Numbered from the stretch's first letter, positions 51,219 through 62,481 are shown. The stretch: DNA of 64,000 nucleotides from Prado023 sp964418695 (GCA_964418695.1 CAYQMN010000009.1:1-64000); one strand, 5' to 3'. Notes: generated from the letters alone by a model not told the origin. Numbers and translations are program-made.

Positions 51219-53039
51219 GTGCCAGCAGAGACACCCCTCGGGTTCGTCGTCGTCAGTGTCGCGATCAAGGCGAACGGCACGCCGCTGGCCGATGACGTCA
51301 TGGGCCGGCTCGTCTCGGTGCAGGTGGAGGACAACCGGCAGGTGCCCGACACGTTCGAGCTGCGGTTCCGGGACTCCGAGGGCGTCCTGTACGACAAGTC
51401 GGGGCTGAAGCTGGGCGGGGAGTGCGCGGTGGGCGTCTCGGCGGAGGGCTCGACGCCGACCTGGCTGATCACCGGCGAGGTCACGGCCATGGAGACCGAG
51501 TTCGACTCCAACGGCACCTGGACCACGGTGCGCGGCTACGACAAGTCGCACCGGCTGATGCGCGGGCGCCGGGTCGAGGTGCACCTGAAGTCCAAGGTGA
51601 GCGACGTGGTCAGCGCGGTCGCCTCCCGTGCGGGGCTGTCGGCGGACGTGGCTTCGACCTCGGAGGTCCACGACTGGATCGTGCAGTCCAACATCAGCGA
51701 CTGGGACTTCCTCGAGGGGCTGTGCCGGGACAACGGGCTGGAGCTCTCGGTGCGCGAGGGCACGCTGCACGCCCAGCCGCCGCCCTCGACCAGCCAGGGG
51801 GCCACCCTCGCGATCGAGTACGGCGTCAACATCATCGCCCTGCGCGCGGCGATCACCGCCGCCGAGCACGTGGACAGCGTCGAGGTGCGCACGTGGGATC
51901 CCAAGACCAAGGCGGTCCTGGTGGGCACCGGCTCGGCGCAGTCCTCGGAGGGCACCTCGGTAGGCGTGCAGCCCTCGGCCGTGGCCAGGACGTTCAGCCC
52001 GCCGCCGATGCGGGTGACCGACGCGCCCTACGCCGCCTCGAAGCCGGGCGTGGACGCGCTGGCCAAGGCGCTGGCGGCTCAGGTGGCCAGCGCGTACACC
52101 CAGCTGGAGGCCACGGTGCACGGCAATCCCCTCTACGCCGCCGGGAAGGTGGTCGAGCTCAAGGGGTTCGGCAACCCCTACGACGGCACGTGGGTCATCA
52201 CCTCGGTGCGCCACGTCGTCGATTCGGGGGCGTACTCCTGCACGCTGACGGTCAGCGGAAGCGAGGACCGCACGCTGTTCGGCCTGGTCAGCGACAACGG
52301 CCAGCGCCGGGCGCCGGGCACCGTCGGGGGCCTGGTGCCGGCGATCGTGACCAACAACAACGACCCGGACAAGCTGGGCCGGGTCAAGGTCAAGTTCCCC
52401 TGGCTCGACGACAACCTCGAGTCTGACTGGGCCCGCACCCTGCAGATGGGCGGGGGCTCGGGTGGCGGCCTGATGATCCCGGAGGTCGACGACGAGGTGC
52501 TGGTCGGCTTCGAGCAGGGGTACATGTCGCGGGCCTTCGTGCTGGGCGGGCTCTACAACGGCAAGGACAAGCCGGTGGCCGGCGACGTGACCGAGTTCGT
52601 GGGCGGCGGCAAGGTCAAGGGGCGCACCATCGCCTCGCGGACCAAGCACCGCCTGGAGCTGATGGACGACCCCAGCAAGGACGGGGTGCTGCTGGTCACC
52701 GGCGACGGCAACCTCTCGCTGCGCCTGGACAAGAAGGGCACCACCATCCAGATCAAGTCCAACGGCAAGGTGGAGATCTCCGGGGACACCGACCTCTCGC
52801 TCAAGGCCGGGGGCAACGCGGTGATCGAGGCGACCGGGAACATGGACCTGAAGGCGAACGGCAACGTCACGGTCAAGGCCTCGGGCAACCTCAAGGCCGA
52901 GGCGACCGGCACGTTCGAGGCCTCGGGGATGACCTCCACGGTGAAGGGCCAGACCTCGGCGGAGCTCTCCGGGCTGAACGCCGCGGTCAAGGGCTCGGCG
53001 ATGGCACAGATCCAGGGCGGGATCGTCAAGATCAACTAG
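51219..53039 (+). CDS. VgrG-like spike protein (gpD-gpV fusion)
   Basis: This 606-residue protein is the trimeric central spike hub. Residues 1-350 correspond to phage late-control gpD domains (FVVVSVAIKANGTPLADDVM, WDFLEGLCRDNGLELSVREG), 360-440 to the gp5 OB fold (PAIVTNNNDPDKLGRVKVKF, PEVDDEVLVGFEQG), and the C-terminal 130 residues to a triple beta-helix with short repeats (ISGDTDLSLKAGGNAVIEA, KASGNLKAEATGTFEASG). It starts at GTG 51219, one base after the preceding stop, with CTGAGGAGCCG before it. Confidence 0.95.
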   Translation: MPAETPLGFVVVSVAIKANGTPLADDVMGRLVSVQVEDNRQVPDTFELRFRDSEGVLYDKSGLKLGGECAVGVSAEGSTPTWLITGEVTAMETEFDSNGTWTTVRGYDKSHRLMRGRRVEVHLKSKVSDVVSAVASRAGLSADVASTSEVHDWIVQSNISDWDFLEGLCRDNGLELSVREGTLHAQPPPSTSQGATLAIEYGVNIIALRAAITAAEHVDSVEVRTWDPKTKAVLVGTGSAQSSEGTSVGVQPSAVARTFSPPPMRVTDAPYAASKPGVDALAKALAAQVASAYTQLEATVHGNPLYAAGKVVELKGFGNPYDGTWVITSVRHVVDSGAYSCTLTVSGSEDRTLFGLVSDNGQRRAPGTVGGLVPAIVTNNNDPDKLGRVKVKFPWLDDNLESDWARTLQMGGGSGGGLMIPEVDDEVLVGFEQGYMSRAFVLGGLYNGKDKPVAGDVTEFVGGGKVKGRTIASRTKHRLELMDDPSKDGVLLVTGDGNLSLRLDKKGTTIQIKSNGKVEISGDTDLSLKAGGNAVIEATGNMDLKANGNVTVKASGNLKAEATGTFEASGMTSTVKGQTSAELSGLNAAVKGSAMAQIQGGIVKIN

Positions 53040-53067
53040 GCACGACCGACGAAGAGGAGGTGGCGGC

Positions 53068-53355
53068 ATGCCACAGCCGGCTGCACGGGTGGGCGACTCC
53101 ACCGCCTACGGGGGCGCGCTCATGCCTCCGGGGGCGCCGACCGTGCTCATCGGGGGGCGCCCGGCGGCCAACATGCTGACCATGCACGTGGACGTGATCC
53201 CGGGCACGCCCGCGCCGCATCCGCCGATGCCCGGGGCGATGCCGGGCTCGCCGACCGTGCTGATCGGCGGCTCCCCCGCGATCCGGATGGGCGACATCTG
53301 CCCGTGCGGCGCTGCCATCATCCTCGGCGAGATGACCGTCCTGATCGGGCCCTAG
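53068..53355 (+). CDS. PAAR-domain spike tip
   Basis: This 95-residue protein is a PAAR-like tip that sharpens the spike and can carry effectors. It starts PQPAARVGDSTAYGG, has the repeated beta motif PTVLIGG (twice), His residues in the centre (MHVDVIPG, PHPP) and GDICPCGAAI near the end that can bind the metal at the tip. It is a bare PAAR without an effector extension. GAGGAGGTGG precedes the ATG. Confidence 0.93.
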   Translation: MPQPAARVGDSTAYGGALMPPGAPTVLIGGRPAANMLTMHVDVIPGTPAPHPPMPGAMPGSPTVLIGGSPAIRMGDICPCGAAIILGEMTVLIGP

Positions 53356-53363
53356 GAGCAGTC

Positions 53364-53786
53364 ATGGCTGAGCAGTTCATCGGAGTGGGGCTGGCGTTCC
53401 CGATGGGGGTCGACGCGACCGGCGGGGTGGCGCTCGTGCGCCGGGAGCGCGAGATCGAGGAGAGCATCCGGATCATCCTGGCCACCGCGAAGGGCGAGCG
53501 GCCGATGCGCCCGGAGTTCGGCTGCGGCATCCACGACTTCGTCTTCGCGCCCGCGGACGGCTCGACGGCCGGCCAGATCGCCTACGAGGTGCGCACGGCG
53601 CTGGAGCGCTGGGAGCCGCGCATCGACATCGAGGTGGTGGCGGTGAGCATGGACTCGGCGACTGAGGGCCTGCTCTACGTGGACGTCCAGTACACGCACC
53701 GGGGGACCAACGACAAGCGCAACCTGGTCTTCCCCTTCTACACGATCCCCGCGCACGAGGGGTCCGAGCCGAGCGGAGAGCGCTGA
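53364..53786 (+). CDS. GPW/gp25 baseplate wedge protein
   Basis: This 140-residue protein is the gp25-like wedge protein that starts sheath assembly. It carries the conserved EESIRIILATAKGERPMRPEFGCGIHDFVFAP block with the EPR-like core, then EVRTALERWEPRIDI. The ATG at 53364 follows TAGGAG, and the baseplate J gene begins within its stop (TGATG). Confidence 0.95.
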   Translation: MAEQFIGVGLAFPMGVDATGGVALVRREREIEESIRIILATAKGERPMRPEFGCGIHDFVFAPADGSTAGQIAYEVRTALERWEPRIDIEVVAVSMDSATEGLLYVDVQYTHRGTNDKRNLVFPFYTIPAHEGSEPSGER

Positions 53787-55732
53787 TGGGACTGGTCAGC
53801 CCGAACCTCGACGACCGTCGTTTCCAGGACCTGGTGGACGACGGCAAGCGCCTGGTGCAGCAGCGCTGTCCGGAGTGGACCGATCACAACGTGCACGATC
53901 CCGGCGTCACGCTGATCGAGACGTTCGCGTTCATGACCGACCAGCTGCTGTACCGGCTCAACCGGGTGCCGGACAAGCTGTTCACCACGTTCCTGGACCT
54001 GATCGGGGTGCAGCTGCTGCCGCCGGCGGCCGCGCACGCGCCCGTGACGTTCTGGCTCTCCGCGCCGCGGCCCGAGGTGTTCGTCATCGCGGCCGGCACG
54101 CAGGTGAGCACGCCGCGGGCGGACATCGACGAGCCGATCACGTTCACCACGACCGCGGACCTGTCGGTGATCGCGGTCTCGCTGGGACTGCTGGGCACGC
54201 AGGCCGAGGGAAGCCAGCCCAGGTTCCACGAGGAGGAGCTGGTCACCGGGGCGCGGGTGCCCGCGTTCTCGCACCAGCCGGCCTACGACGACCAGGTTCT
54301 GTTCGGGCTGACCGCCGCGGCCCCCTCCAACATCCTGGTGCTGGAGATGGACTGCGCGGTCGAGGGCGTCGGCGTGGATCCGCGCAACCCGCCGCTGGTC
54401 TGGGAGGCCTGGACCGCGGGCGGCTGGGTCGGCTGCGACGTCGAGGTCGACGACACCGGCGGGCTGAACAAGCCCGGCCAGGTGGTCCTGCACATCCCCG
54501 CCGAGCACGACCTGTCCCCGCTGGGCAAGAAGCGCGCGGGCTGGGTCCGCTGCCGGGTGATCCCGCCGGTCGAGGGGCAGCCGTACTACTCGGCGTCGCC
54601 CACGATCGGCTCGGTGCGGGCGTGGACCATCGGCGGGACGGTCGCGGCCACCAACGCCGAGACGATCCGCAACGAGGTCCTCGGCTCGGCAGACGGGGTG
54701 CCCGGGCAGGTGCTGAGCCTCTCGCGGGCGCCGGTCGTGGCTGGGCGCGAGCTCGTGGTCGAGGTCTCCGGCGAGGGCCAGTGGGAGACCTGGACGCAGG
54801 TGGACACGTTCGCCGACTCCGGCCCGTCGGACCGGCACTTCACGCTGGACCCGGCCACCGGCCAGGTGAGCTTCGGGCCGGCGGTGCGCGAGCCCGACGG
54901 CTCGCTGACCCACTTCGGCGCGGTGCCGCGCAAGGGCTCGGTGGTGCGGGTGCCGGAGTACCAGCGCGGCGGCGGGCGGCGCGGGAACGTCTCGCGGGGG
55001 GCGCTGTCGGTGCTGCGCACGTCGATCCCGTTCGTGGACCGCTGCGAGAACCGGTTCCCCGCGCAGGGTGGGGTGGACGGGGAGAACGTCGAGGCGGCCA
55101 AGGTGCGCGGGCCGCTGTCGCTGCGCACCCGCAACCGGGCGGTGACCGCGGAGGACTACGAGCAGCTGGCCAGGCGCGCGGCCCCCGGGGTGGCCCGGGT
55201 CCGGTGCGTCGAGGCGCAGGCGGACGGGACTGCCGGCGGGGTCCGGGTGCTGGTCGTGCCGGACGCCTCGGCCGAGGGTGGGCGGCTGCGCTTCGAGGAC
55301 CTCGTCCCCTCCGAGGAGATCCTCGAGGCCATCACCACCGACCTGGACAGGCGGCGGGTGATCGGGACGCGGCTGGCGGTGGAGCCGCCCTTCTACCAGG
55401 GCATCACGGTGGTGGCGAAGGTGACCGCCCGGCCCCGGGTCGATCCGGCCGACCTGCGCGACCGCGCGCTGGTGGCGCTCTACGAGTACTTCAACCCGCT
55501 GACCGGCGGCCAGGACGGCGTCGGCTGGCCGTTCGGGCGGCCGGTCCAGGCCGGCGAGGTGTTCGGCGTGCTGCAGGGGGTGATCGGCACCGAGCTGGTG
55601 GACGACGTCCTGCTGTTCGCGGCCGACCCGATCACCGGCGAGCGCAGCGACCCGATCCAGCGCCTGGAGGTCGACAAGAACGCGCTGGTCTTCAGCTTCG
55701 AGCACCAGGTCCGCGTGAGCGCGGGGCAGTGA
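53786..55732 (+). CDS. Baseplate J-like wedge protein
   Basis: This 648-residue protein is a baseplate J (gp6/gpJ-type) wedge component. It has the typical N-terminal DDRRFQDLVDDGKRLVQQRC, TDHNVHDPGVTLIETFAFMTDQLLYRLNRV, a central beta-rich insertion, and the C-terminal LSLRTRNRAVTAEDYEQLAR. With gp25 and tail protein I it forms the ring that anchors the sheath. Translation is probably coupled to gp25 through the TGATG overlap. Confidence 0.95.
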   Translation: MGLVSPNLDDRRFQDLVDDGKRLVQQRCPEWTDHNVHDPGVTLIETFAFMTDQLLYRLNRVPDKLFTTFLDLIGVQLLPPAAAHAPVTFWLSAPRPEVFVIAAGTQVSTPRADIDEPITFTTTADLSVIAVSLGLLGTQAEGSQPRFHEEELVTGARVPAFSHQPAYDDQVLFGLTAAAPSNILVLEMDCAVEGVGVDPRNPPLVWEAWTAGGWVGCDVEVDDTGGLNKPGQVVLHIPAEHDLSPLGKKRAGWVRCRVIPPVEGQPYYSASPTIGSVRAWTIGGTVAATNAETIRNEVLGSADGVPGQVLSLSRAPVVAGRELVVEVSGEGQWETWTQVDTFADSGPSDRHFTLDPATGQVSFGPAVREPDGSLTHFGAVPRKGSVVRVPEYQRGGGRRGNVSRGALSVLRTSIPFVDRCENRFPAQGGVDGENVEAAKVRGPLSLRTRNRAVTAEDYEQLARRAAPGVARVRCVEAQADGTAGGVRVLVVPDASAEGGRLRFEDLVPSEEILEAITTDLDRRRVIGTRLAVEPPFYQGITVVAKVTARPRVDPADLRDRALVALYEYFNPLTGGQDGVGWPFGRPVQAGEVFGVLQGVIGTELVDDVLLFAADPITGERSDPIQRLEVDKNALVFSFEHQVRVSAGQ

Positions 55733-55733
55733 C

Positions 55734-56303
55734 ATGCGCGGCCTGATCCCCGGTCTCCCGACGCCCTACCCGCTCGGGCAGATGCTGCCCGCGATCTACC
55801 ACGGCGACGACTTCGCGCAGCGGTTCACCGCCGGGCTCGACGAGGAGCTGGCCCCGGTGCTCGCCACCCTGGCGAACCTCTCGGCGTACTTCGACCCGCG
55901 GACCGCGCCCGAGGACTTCCTGGAGTACCTCGCCGAGTGGCTGGGCATCCGGCTGGAGCCGTCGTGGAGCATGCAGCGGCGCCGCCAGGTGCTGCTGCGC
56001 GCGGTGGACATCCACATGTTCCGGGGCACCGCGACCGGCATCCGTGAGGCCGTGTCGCTGGTCCTCGACGCGCCGGTCGAGGTGATCGAGAACGGCGCGG
56101 CCACCTGGTCGCAGGCGCCCGGGTCGGACCTGCCCGGCACCGTCGAGCCCGATCTGGTCGTGCGTATCGACGTCGGCGAGCTCTCCGACCTGGAGCGTCG
56201 GCGCATCGAGGCGCTCGTCGCCTCGGTCAAGCCCGCGCACGTCCCGCACCGGATCGAGCTCGGCCCGGTGCGCTCGGGCGCCGACCAGAGCCGTTCAGGC
56301 TGA
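55734..56303 (+). CDS. Phage tail protein I-like baseplate protein
   Basis: This 189-residue protein matches the tail protein I family: LPAIYHGDDFAQRFTAGLDEELAPVLATL near the start, then APEDFLEYLAEWLGIRLEPS and IHMFRGTATGIREAVSLVL. It completes the wedge with gp25 and baseplate J. The ATG is one base after the J stop. The last residues are short and polar. The next gene is 64 bp away. Confidence 0.93.
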   Translation: MRGLIPGLPTPYPLGQMLPAIYHGDDFAQRFTAGLDEELAPVLATLANLSAYFDPRTAPEDFLEYLAEWLGIRLEPSWSMQRRRQVLLRAVDIHMFRGTATGIREAVSLVLDAPVEVIENGAATWSQAPGSDLPGTVEPDLVVRIDVGELSDLERRRIEALVASVKPAHVPHRIELGPVRSGADQSRSG

Positions 56304-56367
56304 GGTCGGGCCGCGCTGTGCACCACGATGAGCCCGTGGCGGATCCGTTGACCAGAAGGGAACCGGG

Positions 56368-57981
<1,614 letters not shown>

Positions 57982-58009
57982 CGGGCTGGCGATGCAGGAC
58001 TGAGGCGCG

Positions 58010-58858
58010 CTACCGCAGCACCAGCCACGGCAGCGCGGCAGCCAGCGCCCAGGTCGTGACCACGTGGGCGCCCGCGATCCCGTAGGCCAGGGGCCGGCGG
58101 GTCTTGGCGATGATCGTGGCGTCGCAACGCCGGCCGGCTCGGCACAGCGACCACTGGGTGAGCGCCTGCCGGCCCCCCTGCACGGCCAGCGCTCCGGCCA
58201 GGGCCATGACGGACCCGGCGATCACCAGGTTCGAGCCGAACGCGAGGGTGAGCGTCGCGGTCGCCGCCAGGCCGACGGCGACCAGGGCGGCCCACCACGA
58301 CCGCAGGGCGGCCGCGAGCAGCACGGTCATGAGCACCGCCAGGTACACCAGCCAGGTGCCCGCGAGCCCGGCCAGCGCCAGCTGCGCGCCGGCCAGGCCG
58401 AGGATGCCGGGGAACGGGTAGCCGGCCAGGCCCGTGAGGGCGCTGCGCATCGGTGCCGGCCCGGAGAACTGGTAGCGAACGTGACCGCTGCCGTCGCGGG
58501 ACGTGACCATGCCCAGGATGCGCGCCCCGAGGGCGGCGCCCACCAGACCGTGCCCCAGCTCGTGGACGATCGTCGTCGCGTGCACGGGCGCCAGGAAGCC
58601 CAGCAGGGCCACGCCCGCTCCGACCGCCAGCGCGCCGGTGAGCCACTCGGTCGAGGGGACGGGGGCCGGGCCCAGCCACTGGCTGACGTCGGCGGGGCTG
58701 GTCGACGCCAGGCTCTCGCCCCAAGGTCCGGGCAGCACGCCGCCCAGCCAGCTCAGCCCTGCCGAGAGGTTGTCGACCAGCCCGTCGGGCAGCGCCTCCG
58801 GGCCGGACAGAGCCCATCCGATCGGGATCAGCAGCATCCAGGCCAGCACCCACCACAC
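58010..58858 (-). CDS. M50-like membrane zinc peptidase
   Basis: This 282-residue multi-pass membrane protein has the metalloprotease motif H99-E100-L-G-H103 (VHELGHGLVGAALGARILG) at the end of a helix, and about seven hydrophobic segments. It fits the M50B-like family of small intramembrane or membrane-embedded peptidases. A third zinc ligand of the usual DG motif is not obvious. The gene is convergent with the eCIS anchor gene (28 bp) and divergent from the radical SAM gene. Its substrate is unknown. Confidence 0.75.
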   Translation of the reverse strand: MWWVLAWMLLIPIGWALSGPEALPDGLVDNLSAGLSWLGGVLPGPWGESLASTSPADVSQWLGPAPVPSTEWLTGALAVGAGVALLGFLAPVHATTIVHELGHGLVGAALGARILGMVTSRDGSGHVRYQFSGPAPMRSALTGLAGYPFPGILGLAGAQLALAGLAGTWLVYLAVLMTVLLAAALRSWWAALVAVGLAATATLTLAFGSNLVIAGSVMALAGALAVQGGRQALTQWSLCRAGRRCDATIIAKTRRPLAYGIAGAHVVTTWALAAALPWLVLR

Positions 58859-59061
58859 CGGGGCTGTCTAGCATGTTCGAGCCTGACCCGGGGTCCCGCG
58901 GGCCGATGCCCCTGCTCGTCAGGCTGCGATGGCGCCCTGGGCTGACCCGGCCGGGGGCTGGGTCTTCAGCGGAGTCCCTGGATGATCTGGGGTCGCGTTC
59001 TTCGGGGCCGCGACGCGGGCGGACAATGGTGGGGTTGCCTGTCGATTCGAGGAGAGGCCCG

Positions 59062-60279
59062 ATGACCGACCACGCCGGCGAGACCACCCACCGTGACCAA
59101 GCAGGTGCTGGCCAGCCTCCGCCCGCGGGCGCCGCGGCTGGGACGCCGGTCCGCCGGAGTCGCCCCGGCCGGCCGCTGGGCATCGGCTCGGTCCGGCCGG
59201 AGGGCTGGGTGTACGCCAAGGCCCCGATGATCGTCTACTGGGAGCTCACGACGGCCTGCGCGCTGGCCTGCCGGCACTGCCGCGCGACCGCGATGCCCGG
59301 CCCCGGGCCGGGCGAGCTGAGCACCGCCGAGGCGATCGCCGTGCTCGACGAGATCACCCGGTTCGGCGATCCCCTGCCGCATGTCGTCATGACCGGGGGC
59401 GACCCCCTGCTCCGTGCCGATCTCGACCACCTGATCGCGGCAGCCGGGGAGCGCGGGATCGGCGTGTCCCTGGCGCCGGCGGTCACGCCGCTGCTCACGA
59501 AGGAGCGGATGGCGCAGCTGCAGGCCGCGGGCATCCAGGCGATCTCGCTGAGCCTGGACGGCGCGGGTCCCGAGACGCACGACGGGCTGCGCGGGGTGCG
59601 CGGCACCTTCGACGAGACGCTCGCCGCGCTGACCTGGGCCAACGAGCTCGGCCTGCCGGTGCAGATCAACACGCTGATCACCGCCGACAACGCCGCGCAG
59701 CTGCCCGAGGTCTACGAGCTGCTCACCCGGTACACGCTCATGCGGTGGAGCCTGTTCTTCCTCATCTCGGTCGGCCGCGGCACAGCGCTGACCGAGTTGG
59801 CGCCCGGCGCGGCCGAGCGGCTGGTCCGCTGGCTCTGGGACCTCTCCGCGCAGGCTCCGTTCCAGGTGAAGACGACCGAGGCGATGATGTACCGCCGCGT
59901 CGCGGCCAAGGCGCTGCACCGGCGTGGCCTCAGCGACGCTGAGATCGAGGAGCACCCCATCTCACGCGGGTTCGGGATCCGCGACGGCAACGGCATCGTC
60001 TTCGTGGCCCACGACGGCTCCGTGACCCCGTCGGGCTTCCTCCCCCTGACGGTCGGGAACGTGCGCGACACCGGCCTGGTCGACATCTATCGTGACGCCC
60101 CGATGATGCGTGCGCTGCGCGACCCCGACCAGTTCACCGACCGCTGCGGCCGATGCGAGTACCGGATGTGGTGCGGCGGATCGCGGGCGCGCGCCTACGC
60201 CTGGACCGGCGACCCGCTGGCCTCCGACCCGCTGTGCCCGTACGTCCCTCGCGGCGGGGAGCTCGCGGGCAGCCGCTGA
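59062..60279 (+). CDS. Radical SAM/SPASM protein (TIGR04053-like)
   Basis: This 405-residue protein has the radical SAM cluster motif C66-x3-C70-x2-C73 (TACALACRHCRATAM), GGDPLLR for SAM binding, the family segment SLFFLISVGRGTALTELAPG, and a C-terminal SPASM-like Cys set (CGRCEYRMWCGG, then DPLCPYVPRG) for a second iron-sulfur cluster. Relatives act in peptide maturation, heme synthesis or cofactor synthesis; the TIGR04053 group has no assigned reaction. I start at ATG 59062 after GAGGAGAGG; the upstream open frame from 58873 is not family-like. An M50-like protease gene is divergent. No short precursor peptide is evident nearby. Confidence 0.85.
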   Translation: MTDHAGETTHRDQAGAGQPPPAGAAAGTPVRRSRPGRPLGIGSVRPEGWVYAKAPMIVYWELTTACALACRHCRATAMPGPGPGELSTAEAIAVLDEITRFGDPLPHVVMTGGDPLLRADLDHLIAAAGERGIGVSLAPAVTPLLTKERMAQLQAAGIQAISLSLDGAGPETHDGLRGVRGTFDETLAALTWANELGLPVQINTLITADNAAQLPEVYELLTRYTLMRWSLFFLISVGRGTALTELAPGAAERLVRWLWDLSAQAPFQVKTTEAMMYRRVAAKALHRRGLSDAEIEEHPISRGFGIRDGNGIVFVAHDGSVTPSGFLPLTVGNVRDTGLVDIYRDAPMMRALRDPDQFTDRCGRCEYRMWCGGSRARAYAWTGDPLASDPLCPYVPRGGELAGSR

Positions 60280-60374
60280 GTCAGGCCGCCGGGCTCTCAG
60301 ACGCCGGGTCGTCGGGCGCGCCGCGCAGGCGTCCTGCACGCCCTCGCGACCGCCCGCTCCCGCGGCGCCCTGAG

Positions 60375-61694
60375 TCACCTGCCCGGCTCGACCTCCAGGG
60401 CGAACGCCGGGCCCTGCGCCCGAAGCGCCCGCCCGGCCTCGCCCAGCTCGCCGACCGACTCGGTGTGCCGCGCCCGAGCGGCCCGCAGCGCCGGACCCTG
60501 TGCCAGCGCCGCCGACCCGACCGGCACGCCGTCGCGCACGAGAGGGACCGTCAGCAGTCGCTCGCCCGGCCCGGCCAGGTCCGCGGGGGCGACCCCCGCC
60601 TTCGCGTGCCGCACGACCTCGGCCACGGCGACCTCGGAGTCGTCCACGCGCCGGTAGGCCCACTTGTGCCCGCCGCGGCTGCCCTTGTCGCCGGCGGACC
60701 GCTTGGCCACCGACCGACCGTCGACCGACACCAGCTTGTAGACCAGACCGGCCGCCGGGCTGCCCGAGCCGGTGACCACCGACGTGCCCACGCCGTACCC
60801 GTCGACCGGGCAGTCGGCCAGCACCGCGATCGCGTGCTCGTCCAGGTCGGAGGTGGCCAGGATGCGCGTGCCGGTGGCGCCCAGCTCGTCGAGCAGCCCG
60901 CGCACCAGGCGCGCGCCCTCGGGCAGGTCGCCGGAGTCGATGCGCACCGCGCCGAGTCCCGGTCCGGCCGCCGCGATCGCCGCCCGTGCCCCTTCGGCCA
61001 GGTCGTACGTGTCGATGAGCAAGGTCGTCCCGGCGCCCAGCGACGCCACCTGGGCGGCGAACGCCGAGGACTCGGAGTCGTGCAGCAGCGTGAACGCGTG
61101 CGCCGCCGTGCCGACCGTCGGGATGCCGTACCGCCGGCCCGCCTCGAGGTTGCTGGTCGAGGAGAACCCGGCCACGAACGCCGCCCGGGCCGCGTCCACC
61201 GCGGCTGCCTCGTGCGTGCGCCGGCTGCCCATCTCGATCAGCGGACGTCCGCGCGCCTGGACCCACATCCGGCTGGCCGCCGACGCCACCGCGACGTCGT
61301 GGTTGAGCACCGAGAGGATCAGCGTCTCGAGGATCACGGCGGTCGCGAAGTCCGCCTGCACCGTGAGGATCGGCGAGCCGGGCACGAACAGCTCGCCCTC
61401 GGGGTGTCCGTCGATGTCGCCGGTGAACCGGTAGCCGGCCAGCCAGTCCAGCGTCGGCGCCGAGACGATGTCGCGGGACTCCAGGAACGCGAGCTCCGCG
61501 GGCCCGAACCGGAACGTGTCCAGCAGGGCGATCAGCCGGTGCGTCCCGGCGTTGACGAAGTACGCGCGGTCCCGCGGCAGACGGCGGGTGAAGACCTCGA
61601 AGACGCAGTCGCGGTGTCCGGTCCCGTCGCGCAGGGCCGCGTCGAGCATGGTGAGCTCGTACTGGTCGGTGAGCAGCGCACTGCTGTCGGGCAT
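60375..61694 (-). CDS. pncB: Nicotinate phosphoribosyltransferase
   Basis: This 439-residue enzyme salvages nicotinate to nicotinate mononucleotide in NAD synthesis, using PRPP and ATP. The sequence shows LLTDQYELTMLDAAL at the start, FEVFTRRLP, MGSRRTHEAAAVDAARAAFV with the substrate Arg pair, GTAAHAFTLLHDSE with the conserved His, LIDTYD, VRIDSGD and GVGTSVVTG. Length is normal. The ATG at 61694 is the first consistent with the family. It stands alone, convergent with the radical SAM gene (95 bp gap with no visible gene). Confidence 0.95.
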   Translation of the reverse strand: MPDSSALLTDQYELTMLDAALRDGTGHRDCVFEVFTRRLPRDRAYFVNAGTHRLIALLDTFRFGPAELAFLESRDIVSAPTLDWLAGYRFTGDIDGHPEGELFVPGSPILTVQADFATAVILETLILSVLNHDVAVASAASRMWVQARGRPLIEMGSRRTHEAAAVDAARAAFVAGFSSTSNLEAGRRYGIPTVGTAAHAFTLLHDSESSAFAAQVASLGAGTTLLIDTYDLAEGARAAIAAAGPGLGAVRIDSGDLPEGARLVRGLLDELGATGTRILATSDLDEHAIAVLADCPVDGYGVGTSVVTGSGSPAAGLVYKLVSVDGRSVAKRSAGDKGSRGGHKWAYRRVDDSEVAVAEVVRHAKAGVAPADLAGPGERLLTVPLVRDGVPVGSAALAQGPALRAARARHTESVGELGEAGRALRAQGPAFALEVEPGR

Positions 61695-61755
61695 GGCCGC
61701 AGGGTAGTGCGGCGGGCGCCCGCAGCCCCGCTCGCAGCGGGTGGGATCGGCCGAA

Positions 61756-61956
61756 TCAGCAGACCGCGCCCGTGCGGTCTCCGGCACCGTCCGGCGCGGC
61801 GGCGTCCGCGCTGGACTCGCGAGCCGGTCCGATGCCCGCGCAGGTGGAGCCGGCGACGTGGTAGCAGTCCAGGCAGAGCCAGAGATCCCCGAAGTCGTAG
61901 GGCGCCTCGGCGCCGCAGCGATGGCAGGCGTGCGCGACGGTCTCCGTGGTGCTCAT
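61756..61956 (-). CDS. Small zinc-ribbon protein
   Basis: This 66-residue protein has two knuckles, C-x2-C in ACHRCGAEAPYD and C-x2-C in LWLCLDCYHVAGSTC, likely forming one zinc ribbon, followed by a polar tail with one more Cys at the end. The likely starts are ATG 61956 or ATG 61965. It lies between the pncB and LOG-like genes in the same direction. Function unknown; a protein- or nucleic-acid-binding mini-protein is a reasonable reading. Confidence 0.7.
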   Translation of the reverse strand: MSTTETVAHACHRCGAEAPYDFGDLWLCLDCYHVAGSTCAGIGPARESSADAAAPDGAGDRTGAVC

Positions 61957-61998
61957 GAGGTCCATGGTCAGGCGCAGGGGAGGTCGGTGCAAGCCCGC

Positions 61999-62481
61999 TC
62001 AGCCGCCAGCACCCGCCGCGAGTGCGGCGTCCACCGCCTCCTGCGGCATGCTGGCCGATCGGGCGCCCGGCAGCTGGAGGCCGAGCTCGCCGAGGGTCAC
62101 GACCGGCACTCCGGTCCGCATCGCCAGGGCGACCTCGCTGAGCGTCCCCCAGCTCAGCCCCACGCACACGACCACGTCGGCGGCCCGCACGAGCAGTCCG
62201 TTGCGCAGCTCCCCGAGGCCCGTGGGGATCGCCACCGTGTGCGCCGGGTCGGCCTCCTGACGGTCGCTGCCCGGCAGCAGGCCCACCGAGTGCCCGCCCC
62301 CGCGAGCGGACCCGCGAGCCGCCGCGGACATGACCCCGCCCAGCCCGCCGGTGAGCAGGACCGCCCCGGCCGCCGCGAGCAGCGCCCCGATCTCCTCGGC
62401 CGCGCGCAGCTCCGCCTCGGTCGCGCCCACGCCCGGGCCCACGACCGCGACGTAGACCTGCCCGCGATCCATGCCCGCCAT
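61999..62481 (-). CDS. LOG/TIGR00725-like nucleotide-binding protein
   Basis: This protein (160 residues from ATG 62481; ATG 62472 is also possible) has the Rossmann-like fold of the lysine decarboxylase-like/LOG group: VYVAVVGPGVGATEAEL at the start, GAVLLTGGLGGVMSAAARGS (the GG.GGVM motif), and the region LRNGLLVRAADVVVCVGLSWGTLSEVALA in place of the usual PGGxGT motif. The TIGR00725 group has no established reaction, although LOG relatives cleave cytokinin nucleotides. The start is 52 bp from the divergent SDR gene start. Confidence 0.78.
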   Translation of the reverse strand: MAGMDRGQVYVAVVGPGVGATEAELRAAEEIGALLAAAGAVLLTGGLGGVMSAAARGSARGGGHSVGLLPGSDRQEADPAHTVAIPTGLGELRNGLLVRAADVVVCVGLSWGTLSEVALAMRTGVPVVTLGELGLQLPGARSASMPQEAVDAALAAGAGG

